Source: Hirudinaria manillensis
Lineage: Eukaryota > Annelida > Clitellata > Hirudinida > Hirudinidae
Reading direction: 5' to 3'
Length of the DNA stretch: 64,000 bases
Assembly (NCBI GenBank): GCA_034509925.1
Contig: CM067538.1
Location: forward strand, 3,339,001 to 3,403,000
Part shown: piece by piece, positions 39,601-48,500 of the stretch
How the letters are laid out: each line of letters begins with the position of its first letter
Numbering within the stretch: the first letter of the stretch is position 1
The notes under the pieces: generated by a model
Databases searched by the model: none
What the model was told of the DNA's origin: nothing
What the model saw: the letters and a program-made list of their open reading frames with translations, nothing else
Program-made: the position numbers and the translations under genes

Positions 39601-40315
39601 CCACAGCAAAAAGGTTACAAGCAAGGCAACAAAGACACAAAACTAATATAGTAAAATGAACTTTAGAATGCTCTTCATCAGAGAACCAAGGATTTTGACA
39701 ACTGAAAGTACAATCTTCAAATCCAGGATACCAATTCAAAGTATTATTTGTTTTAATTAAGGGATGTTTGCATGAACCAGTTTCAGAAAACCTCAGATCT
39801 GCTGTATTGTCCTTGACAGTATTTCAAAGGTCTTATTAATGATCAGGGAATTAATCATTTATTCAAGCACTTACTTGGCAGCCATCAGAGTAATAATGAT
39901 AGTTACAGTTCAAATAAACTGGCCACAAGTTTAACTCTTCTATAATTTTACAAGGCCTCTTCATAAAATCACATAACTTCCTCTTTGGTAATTGTATGAT
40001 TGATTCGTTTGTTCTCTCATCATAGTCACAACGAGGTAAGTAAACTGCACACAAGAGAGGTCTAATGGCATCCCAGCACTTTGGCACATGTTTAAAGTTT
40101 TCCCAAAAATTTAATTTTGAATATTCTCTATTTGAATCATCATTCACCAATACCGAAGTGGTAAAATTGTAAGTTAAGTCGCTCCCGAGACATGTCCTGT
40201 CTTGCAATCTCTGGCATTGATTACCTTCTAAGATTTTGTGACAATGATTCTTCGTCAACATAGGTCTAATACATAAAATAATTAATGCAACAGAAAATAC
40301 ACAAAACGACCCCAT
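33633..40315 (-). CDS. SMO: Smoothened, Frizzled-class Hedgehog signal transducer
   Basis: Seven-pass receptor relaying Hedgehog signals. Ten exons: 40315–39875, 39811–39602, 39534–39356, 38384–38174, 38107–37984, 37862–37770, 36960–36615, 36131–36025, 34833–34744, 34660–33633. Their lengths sum to 2829 bases, exactly 942 codons plus stop, and every phase fits. Exon 1: signal peptide (MGSFCVFSVALIILC) and cysteine-rich domain with CLGSDLTYNFTTS and CWDAIRPLLCAVYLPRC (human CWAVIQPLLCAVYMPKC). Then the linker CTFSCQNPWFSDEE (human CGIQCQNPLFTEAE), VCFMVSSLGWLLQF in TM2–3, AWLVVLTYTWQVAF (human VWFVVLTYAWHTSF), GICFVGSENY, and TM7 SSWLWKIATF (human STWVWTKATL). The long tail starts FDLNSMTSFDVSS, as in human FDLNEPSADVSS, and is serine-rich over its last 340 residues, longer than human. 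Start is the ATG before the signal peptide. Introns carry antisense retroelement pieces. Confidence 0.97.
37168..37360 (+). mobile_element. Decayed copy of retroelement endonuclease tail (copy C)
   Basis: Nucleotide alignment by eye to copy B at 38718–38905: shared runs include 'agcaaagagctacacagtgt' against 'atcaaaagaatacagagtaa', 'agaatatctagctaggaaag' against 'aaattgtctagccaggaaag' and 'tcgatctggcacaa' against 'tggatctggcacaa'. The coding frame is broken. Lies antisense in the Smoothened intron between exons 6 and 7. Confidence 0.6.
38715..38972 (+). pseudogene. Retroelement restriction-like endonuclease tail (copy B)
   Basis: Plus-strand frame containing LFLIEVGARGVIGKLTYAVL and then SKAMARILDASSIWIW, matching copy A at 42010 (AIEVGARGLIGKSTYAFL; SKSMAKMSRAAEAASQWIW). 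The catalytic PD…E…K part upstream is missing, and the frame runs out after GGHSRKTRES. Lies antisense in the Smoothened intron between exons 3 and 4. Further right, 39180–39260 has GC-richer sequence that may be its untranslated tail. Confidence 0.7.
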
Positions 40316-40537
40316 CAGCGTTCTTTTCAAACTGAGGATCAAACTAGCCTACACATCGGATACTTAGTATGCATGATGAGGAGCCGCAATAGGGGAGGAG
40401 CTGCATTTTGTCACTCTCTACTAGAACTGTTGAAGCCACCTGTTGAAAAAAATATTCGAGAAGAATTATCCGAAAGGATGGCTTTGGCAAGAATTACAAT
40501 TAGATTTACATTTATATCATCGTTATCATTTTAGAAT
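40316..40537. other. Smoothened upstream region
   Basis: Contains a plus-strand open frame of 53 codons from ATG 40376 (MRSRNRGGAAFCHSLLELLK) to a stop near 40534. It is divergent from Smoothened and could be a first exon, or nothing; I see no donor site that I trust. Confidence 0.25.
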
Positions 40538-40882
40538 TTAAACTGGAGGAAAAGTGGGTAGAGTTCGGGTCTCTGGACTAAGGCTAAGGACCCCAGGAGT
40601 AGGTCTAGGGATTCCCTGGTGTGGGGAAGAAAACCCAGCAAACGCAAACAAGCGGGACTTAAAAGTGGCCCACTGGGTTCCAAAAGTGGAGTCCATAAGC
40701 GGGAGCTCTTTCTTAAATGCCTCTGCGATCGATTTAGACATGCATCTTTCCACCTCTTCACTTATTTTTTGGGAGAGCATTGGTAGCAGTTTTAATTTGA
40801 GTCGGTCAGCAAGACTGTCTATAGTTCTTTCGTCTAGAGTTAGCTCTGAACACTCCTCCTGCCTACTTGTTTTCCGAGCCAT
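40538..40882 (-). CDS. Hypothetical retroelement-type protein fragment, 114 codons
   Basis: Uninterrupted minus-strand frame from ATG 40882 (MARKTSRQEECSELTLDERT) to a stop at 40538. First 65 residues are charged and coiled-coil-like (LADRLKLKLLPMLSQKI…EAFKKELPLM), the rest proline- and serine-rich. GC-richer than its neighbours and sitting among retroelement remains, so I take it as a gag/ORF1-like piece of a mobile element. No zinc knuckle or other decisive motif is present. Confidence 0.35.
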   Translation of the reverse strand: MARKTSRQEECSELTLDERTIDSLADRLKLKLLPMLSQKISEEVERCMSKSIAEAFKKELPLMDSTFGTQWATFKSRLFAFAGFSSPHQGIPRPTPGVLSLSPETRTLPTFPPV

Positions 40883-41139
40883 TGTTGAGCCAAAATGGGG
40901 GAGTGTTTGTCGAGATAGTCTTGCTCAAATAATCAGCAAACACAGCGTTAAACTTGAAGAATTTTTGTCCAACTGGAATATTTGGCCATTTTGTATTCCA
41001 CCAGTGTACTTACCAAGACAATAAGCCGCATATAATCGCAATTAATTGCATAAATCGCACGAAACGCAGCGAACCGACCGAACACAGCATAAACTATAAA
41101 AACATCTCAAATTTATAAAAAAAAAAGTTTAGTTACTCC

Positions 41140-41880
41140 AGAAATGACCATAATTGGGGCCTTTTCACTCACAAAACATAACAACTGATGACCAAAGGCA
41201 TTTTTCCATGGTGCCACTTCACATCGCATTTTCTGGCCACATCTTTAGCTAGCAATTTTTTCATGACTCTCCCGGTCATAGACTATGTTGTGCTCTGCAT
41301 TTCTGAAGTGTTGGTGGTAGAAGTCAGAGGTGCAAAGAAATTTATAGGAATTTCATTGGTTTTTGCAGCAGCTGCATAAAGGAGTTTTTGTCATTTGTTG
41401 ACAAATATGAAAAGGCATGGCATACTTGATTGCTGCAATATGTTTACACCTTGTTGTCCAGAGAAGCCATTACACATATCCTTCTCGCTGTTTTAAGTAA
41501 ATTAACAAGTCATGTCTGTCCCTTTTCATTTGCTTTTCTTAGCACTTTGGACGTGTCTTTCTATCATTCCATTTGAACATGCATTACCAGGACTTGTATA
41601 CTGCCATTGGATTCCCCTCTCTCTGGCAAATTTGTGACATGGTTGAGTTAAATGGCATATTTTCTGATGTCACTATCATCGGCTATATCTCGCAAAAGCT
41701 GTTTTTTAAACCTTGGATGCCCAAGGGGGGGGGGGGGTGCAATTGTACCCCATCGTTTGTTTTTTTTAATCCTGGAGTTCGTTTTTAAAATTTTGTCATG
41801 AATTTTTGCGGGAATTACCTTCAACATGTCTGTTACAATGCCATGTAAATATTTTTTGGCTAAAGTTAAACGCTTCATTT
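41140..41880 (-). pseudogene. LTR-retrotransposon-type integrase remnant
   Basis: On the minus strand at about 41620–41515 one frame reads FAREREIQWQYTSPGNACSN and then GMIERHVQSAKK. This is the integrase-core signature of Ty3/Gypsy-type elements (FA...G....TSP..P.SNG..ER.VQ..K) with the last catalytic acidic residue in the IER position. Flanking sequence at 41878–41650 and 41510–41150 is in other frames with stops; the left part contains GRVMKKLLAKDVARKCDVKW. A run of 13 G at about 41727–41739 interrupts it. Several frameshifts: inactive. LTRs were not found. Confidence 0.6.
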
Positions 41881-42009
41881 TTACGAGCGTTCAAAAGGCT
41901 CTGAAGTTACGAACACGCATGTTTCAAACATTGTAGATTTTTTTAAAATAATAATTGAAATATTACATGTGACAAAATATAAAATGCCATTATATCACGT
42001 ACAATATAA

Positions 42010-42606
42010 TATAAAGCGCATGGCCGATTTACATGGCGTCACAATCAGGTTCTGCTGGCCGTAACCGAAGCCATCAAGACAGCCTGCTCCAGCGCCAACG
42101 CAAGAGAATCGGTTCCACAAAGAGCGACATACTTCCTACGAGAGGGCGCCTCCCAGTTCGCAAAGAACAGATGTACGTCAAAAAGGAGCCACCTCCTCGA
42201 GATTGCCAACGACTGGGAGATAGCGGCAGATATCGCAGGTTTGAGGCACTATCCCCAGGTGCTAGCAGAAAGTGGGAAAAGGCCGGACATTGTACTGTCA
42301 TCAACGAAGGCAGCTGCACTCGTCCTGGCAGAATTGACAGTGCCCTGGGAGGATAGGATGGATCTTAGCAACAGTCTGAAGGAGGAAAAATACCTGGACC
42401 TAACGATGGACCTCAGACAGAAGGGGTACAGGGTTTGGTTCTTCGCCATAGAGGTGGGAGCAAGGGGACTCATCGGAAAGTCTACCTACGCGTTCCTGCG
42501 AGAGGTCGGCCTAACCAGTAGCGCCAGGTCAAAATCCATGGCGAAGATGTCCAGGGCTGCTGAGGCGGCGTCGCAGTGGATATGGTCAAAGAGGGACGAC
42601 AGGTAG
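42010..42606 (+). pseudogene. Retroelement restriction-like endonuclease domain (copy A)
   Basis: Plus-strand frame open from just after a stop at 42009 to TAG 42604–42606, without its own initiator: the 3' part of a longer protein. It begins GRFTWRHNQVLLAV, then RPDIVL (PD), LAELTVPWED (E) and LKEEKYLDL (K), followed by FFAIEVGARGLIGKSTYAFL and ends SQWIWSKRDDR. The spaced PD…E…K pattern followed by 'EVGARG' is the restriction-like endonuclease at the C-terminus of site-specific non-LTR retrotransposons of the R2/R4/NeSL/Hero type (family knowledge). Catalytic residues look intact. The reverse transcriptase that should precede it is absent; the element is 5'-truncated. GC content is much higher than the neighbouring genes. 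Confidence 0.75.
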
Positions 42607-43480
42607 TATCGGGGACATTCCATCGACCATTGCTCAAAACCACCTCTCGGCTCGATCCGCAACTCGAGGTGAGTATAAAAGCAGCTGAAGGCTTTTATAG
42701 GCAACGACCGAGTCGAAAGGTCACGCGGCTGTACCATTGGCCAAATCCATCCAATCAAAAGCTCACCAAGCTCAACCAATTGGAAGACTCCGGGCATAGC
42801 CCCCTGAAAGTGCTTTATACTGCTCGTTTGAGAGTCTCAAATATAACTCTAATCTCATGGAGAAAAATTGATGACATTAGACAATTTTTGAGATTTCTGG
42901 GAGAGTGAATCGCTTTATAAAGGTTATGAGCCGCTATTTGAATGATTCTTAAAGTTCTGGAAATTTTTCTCCTGGAAGACTACAAGAACTCGATAAACGT
43001 TAGGGATGAGTTGTGATTAGCGAGGCTTTCAAGGGTTTTACCCCAATCAAAGATTTGAAAAATTGGTTTAATTTGGGCGATTTTCTTTTCTGTATTCATC
43101 TTTGGCTATTGGAGGTTTTCTTTTGCCGCCCATTATTGTCAAGATTGGAACAACTCATGAAAGATCTGGTTGACTTCTTTGAGTCGCTTTACCGCATAAT
43201 TTAAGCGTTTCCACTTTGGCCTTATGTGGCTTTCGGTGGCCTTCTTCTGTCGTCCCTGCCACTCAAGCTTATCCACTTGGGATCTATAGTGTCTGCCATA
43301 AGTGGCAGGGCCTAAAATTTTACATTTTGTCTAGTTTTCTGAAAAACCATAGCATGTAATTGCTCAAAGTTTCAATTATTTCAAGCCTCTATTTTCACTC
43401 AATAAAATTTCGATAGGTTTCTGAAGTAAAATTTGAATATGAATGAAACTCCATCGAAAAATCCTTTTGATGTAGTTCGG
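42607..43480. other. Retroelement 3' flank and repeats
   Basis: 42607–42830 stays GC-rich and is probably the 3' untranslated part of copy A. 43085–43145 and 43200–43275 are two related segments (shared 'tttggc…ggttttcttttgccgcc' / 'gtggccttcttctgtcgtcc'); the second matches 5690–5760 on the minus strand. No gene. Confidence 0.45.
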
Positions 43481-43689
43481 AGGCGTTTCAAAGATTAAGG
43501 ATGATGTCTCTTCCTGTGCAGGAAATAGTATGTTATTAGAGCGGCCGTTAAACAAGTCTACTATAATAAGGTTTTATATATAAAGGGCAATATTAAGTGA
43601 TTATTTGATTTAAATGATTTGTTAGTTAGGCTTATCATAAATGGATTCCGGAAGACATCTTGTTGAAATGGAGAAAGGACAAATAAAGA

Positions 43690-44387
43690 GTTATTAAATA
43701 AAGAGTTATTAAAAAAGCGCCAGCAAAAAGCCATTCTTGACAGAAGATCACAAAATAGATTCGATTTGAATTGGCTCAAAGAGATGATGAGTTTGAAGGT
43801 GGATTGCAGCAATTCAATTTTTCAGATGAAAAACATTTTAGTTTTGATGGTGCATGAGTTCAAATAATTTGGCATAATATCAGAAGCCCCCAAAATCACT
43901 CTTAAAAAGACATTATGGAGGTCATTGTTGAACTGCCATTTCTTCTCTTGGTTCACCAGATGCAGTGGAATTTGGAATTGTTAAAAGCTCTGAGCGAGAA
44001 TTGAAGGTGGACGATAAGAAGCGGAAACTCCTCTTGGCATCAATGAAAGAAATTCAAGAAGTAATTAAAAAAAGATTGAAAAAAAAAACACATTATTGAC
44101 TTTATTTCTTTTATTTTGAACGTTGTTTTAACCGTAAAATAAAGATTTTTGCTTCTATATGAGGGTGACCAATTTTCTCTTTTTATCATATTTCTAGTTT
44201 TTTTTACTTAAATTACAAAATATAGTTGTCCGAATTCACTGAAATTAATATCTCCCATTAGCTAATGAACATCGACGTATCACATATATAAAAGGTTCAT
44301 ACATATCTTTTAACATAAAAATTATCTTTAACAACAAAATTATGCTTAAAAACACATGAGTATCCCAACCTTATGACAGGCACTGTA
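43690..44387 (+). pseudogene. Tc1/mariner transposase remnant
   Basis: Plus-strand, several frames. FSDEKHFSFDG at about 43827–43860 is the second-Asp region of Tc1/mariner transposases (family FSDE..F..DG), followed by WHNIRSPQNHS and then, after frame changes, material corresponding to the 'R..GGGS.MVWG' region. It ends near 'ggcactgta' at 44379–44387, which resembles the terminal inverted repeat end (CACTGTA) with a TA target. A matching left terminus was not found. Stops and frameshifts make it inactive. Confidence 0.6.
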
Positions 44388-45515
44388 AATTTATATTTTC
44401 TTCAATGCGGCAGCGCTGCTATGGACTATAATTAGTTAACGATTATTGGAAAAGCTTAGGAAAAGTTATTTTTCGTAAGTTTGTTATTGTGAGCTTATCT
44501 TACGACACTAAAGTTTTCAGTCACAATTTCGTTAATGTGTTAATATTTCGTTAATATTTGCTATAGAAATCCTTGCGAAGCGAATACATCGGATCTGCAC
44601 CAAAGCGAAAGCCTCAACTACTCGGCTACCAAAGGCGAGGCTCTGTTATATTTATGTCAATTATTATTATTATTATAAAAATTTAATTTCATTTAATCGA
44701 TTACAGATAAAGATTAATTTTTAATTTGAGTCAGAAAACCGATGATGCGAAAAAAAATGAAAACAAGCAGCACATGGCATTTTAATTTTCTGACTAAAAG
44801 AAATTATTAAATTATAAAGTAAATAATGTTAATTATTAGTCGATAATAGCATCTCCTTCATGTTCATTATATCTTGAAGTCGGTTTTTGGCTGTTTCTAG
44901 CCAAGATTTTGCTTGTCCAGCTCTTTCCACATCACTTCTAATCGATTCCTGGTTGCAAAAGATTGTTTGTTGTTAAAATATACCATTTTATAAGCATCAT
45001 TTTGGATCCGATGAATGCTCAGAGAGCGAACAGGCATATCCAGAACGGTGAGTTTCTTCCATTAGAAGATCAAATTCATGTGTGGATGGAAGCATCTTGT
45101 TGATAAGTAAATTTAGCGCTCCAGAAATTGATATGCATTAGTATGTACTAAGTAGAGTCCCAACATATTTTTTAGGAGTTCTGCTTTCCAAGACCACCAT
45201 CGTCAAGGCAATCCAGACAACGATTCTCAAAACATTATCTCTAAAAGAAAGTAGGGAGGTATTTTGACATCGTATCACTAACAATAGACTTCTCAAACTA
45301 AATTTTCTCATAAAAAAATAGATTACAAAACTTCAGGTCCCCGAAATTTTAACTCCTCTCTGGCCAGTTAAATCAGATCCACTTATGAACTTCTCCCAAG
45401 AAAAGTCCTTACTAAACTTTAAAACTCCGCTCTTCCAAAGAAGCATGCATACAATCGAATCCAAATTGAGAACGTCGACACAGTTTCTTCTTTTAATATA
45501 TTTTTTCACTTGAAT
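44388..45515. other. Intergenic, includes a tRNA-like stretch
   Basis: Mostly AT-rich. The tRNA-like stretch at 44570–44645 is listed separately. The right end carries the presumed 3' untranslated region of the UNC-93 gene. No other gene seen. Confidence 0.4.
44570..44645 (-). repeat. tRNA-derived sequence, probably a SINE head
   Basis: Read on the minus strand it contains 'ggtagccgagtagttgaggc', close to a type II tRNA A box and D loop (TGGCCGAGTGGTTAAGGC), then 'gcagatccgatg' where the T arm would lie. The T arm lacks a good GGTTCGANTCC, so it is not a working tRNA. No poly-A or tail identified. Confidence 0.4.
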
Positions 45516-48500
45516 TCAAGCATTCGAAGCTTTAATGTTGGGTGGAACGATATCATTGCTCGTGAAATATTCTTTCGAGCGCAGAAGAGATTTTGATGTT
45601 TGAATTTCCAGACCGACAAAACTGAAGCATGCCAAGACTAGTAAAGCCAATATAATTACTATTTTGATATCGTTACGTAAAAAATGCGAATATATTGAAG
45701 CTATTGTAAAGCCAAGTGCTTGATACATCCTCAGACTCGAAAAAATAGCGACACGTTGTCTGCTGGTGAACAATATTCCACACAAACCTGAAATTTTAAA
45801 ATATAATTTTAAAGAAATTAAGATTTAATTTAGAAATTGCATTATCTTGTATTTCTTTGACCGTTCAAAAATAACACGGCTGTAGTCCAATCGGACCAAT
45901 CTTGTAAAACCCTTACGGCATCGCATTTAATATACCAATTAATTAATCCATCGAAATTATGTTAAACTTATATATTTATTCAAATGAAATAACTATTTCT
46001 AATAATCTAATTTGCAATATTTTTATCACCTCTGATATTCTTTATTTTATTTTTTTAGATTTTTCTTTGCTAAAAAAAATTTATATAAAGTTATTAATAT
46101 TTCCATTTATTAATAAAGTAAATATTTTGAAACGATTATTTTCTTCACTAAGTTTATTAACTTCGTCGAGCAACCTCTTCAATTCATCTCCAACATTAAT
46201 CAAACAAGGCAACATCCATGGTGCATAAGGTGCAACGAAGGACGCAAATAATGTCTTAATTAGTATTCAGCGCGGTCTATTGGAAAAGCCAGTAAATATT
46301 TAATAGAAATAGTTAAATAAATAGGATAGAACAAGTTTAGCATTCTCGGACGAATTCAGTTAGATTATCATTTGGTGTTAAATCTGTCTATTATTTCAAA
46401 CTGCATTTGTTATAAAAAGAATTCTTGGAACACAAAAAAAGCAGATGCGAAATGAACGTAAGAGAATGAAGCTAGAATATCCTTAACGATACTTAACAGG
46501 TTCAGTATAAAAAAAAAACTTGTCTTTCATAAACACCAGACTATGTTAATGGTTAGGACCTTACTGAGAGGTCAACAACGAAACGCTCCATGTATTGCCA
46601 TAAAAAATTTTGCCTTTGCAAGACCTTCGTTAACTTTTATAGGCATCAGCCTCCTACAAAACTACATCGTCTTAGTAGTAGGAACCTATTCTGCATAATT
46701 TATTTTGATAATGTTTATTAACTTGTTCCCGTGACGGGATTCGAATCCATGTTGCCATCCGTAGAGTTAGGTGTTACATTATTCTGAATACACATATTTC
46801 TTTTGGCTGTTTGAATGCTGATTCAATTTAAACACTATAGTTTTCAATAATGTGAATAGTTGTTAATGTCTCAATAATTATTGATAAAAATAAAGCTTTT
46901 GATAATAAACAATCAAAAACAAATGCATAATATTTGGTTAAGATTCAGTGTGTGCCTGTTGTCGTGTCACATTTGGATAATGGCTCATTTAGAATAAATA
47001 AATATAAATATGTTAAATATAAATAAATGCATTAATTTATCATAAAATGACACTTTATAAAAATAGAATGAAATAAGATTGAATGATATGATGTGTGATA
47101 AATTATTTTTGTAAAATCCACGACGCACAACCTAGCAATGGCTCAAGATGATTTGGTTGAAGATGAAAAGTTGATTATCTGATCGGCACGATTAACCGGC
47201 AACAATACTTTGAATTAAACGGCTGTTGTTCAGGAATAACATTACTACTGGCACATATTGGCGTGTAATGCGGGCCGAAAGATATTTAATTAATTTGGCA
47301 TGCAATAAGCTTATTTTATAAGCAATAATTAATATCAGAAATAAGAACAGCTAAAAATCATTATTACAGTTATGTTATCCCTTTTACTGTCGATTCACAA
47401 AGTGCTTCGCTGCGCTACCAGAACCAAATATTTTGGTAATGGCTTATTCGATCAACAGTACATTATAAGTCAAACTGATGTAAATAAATTTGCATTAAAA
47501 TCAATCACGTTTAATTACATTTAATTTTAAGTTATTAAAATTTAATTTGATAATTAAAAAATTAGTTTTTAATTCTTTAAAATATAATTATGTTTAAAAT
47601 TGATAACTCACTATTGGTGAGAGTTTGCCAAATGCCATCGACTACTCCAAGTGATGCAGCAATAACAAATATTAGTAAACTTTGTTCCTGTGATGGTCTC
47701 CAGAAATATAAAAATAATAGCGTCGTCATATTTAACATTGAGCCTACAAGCAAAACATTTTAGTTAGTTGATAAAATGATGTAGTTTAATTCTCATTAAG
47801 AAGTTAATACAAAGTGTTAATGTGTAAGAGCCTTTCTTCAACCTGTTTCAAATGATATTTTGACTAATATTTGACTGTTAAATAAATTATAATCGTATTT
47901 GGACAAAACACGTTTAAGTTGTAATTTAATCAATTATATTAAAATTAAATACAACAGTAAAATGTAAGTCAAACTAATATAAATTAACTTAACATATAAT
48001 TAAGTATATATAAAGTATGCTTTATGTATGTCCAGCATTTGTGAACAATTTTTTCTGAATTATCTATATAAATAAAAATGCAATGTGCGTTTGTAACATG
48101 CTAATGTTCTCTGAAAGTACTTGACCAATTGCTTTGAAATTTTGACACAACATAGTGCTCGATCAGGGGAGTGTTTGTATATAGGTTTCATATATATGCC
48201 ACGACTATATCGTGTAAAAATACGCTTTTTTCGAAAATCCGGCCATCTTGCCAGGGACGAAAATAGGCGAACATTTAAATTATTTCATTTCTTTATAAAT
48301 AAAAATTTAATTTTAAAACTAGAATTAATTAAAATAATCAAATTAATTAATTTAATATAATTTAAAATAAAATAATCTGATTCTGTATCAATCGAATAAC
48401 ATTGGTCTAAGCAGTTCAAAATTCCTTTTTGCTTCATCTTGAAACGGTCATGTATGAATTACGTATAATTTTGTATAAGTGTAAGCAACTCGAAATTAAC

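Noticed and set aside
40554..41024. 156-codon plus-strand frame
   Set aside because: Antisense to the better minus-strand frame with coiled-coil composition and its own ATG.
42033..42356. 107-codon plus-strand frame overlapping the endonuclease
   Set aside because: Wrong frame; the neighbouring frame carries the conserved PD…E…K motifs across the same bases.
46729..46775. Functional tRNA gene
   Set aside because: Only a B-box-like stretch with an extra base; no A box or acceptor pairing.
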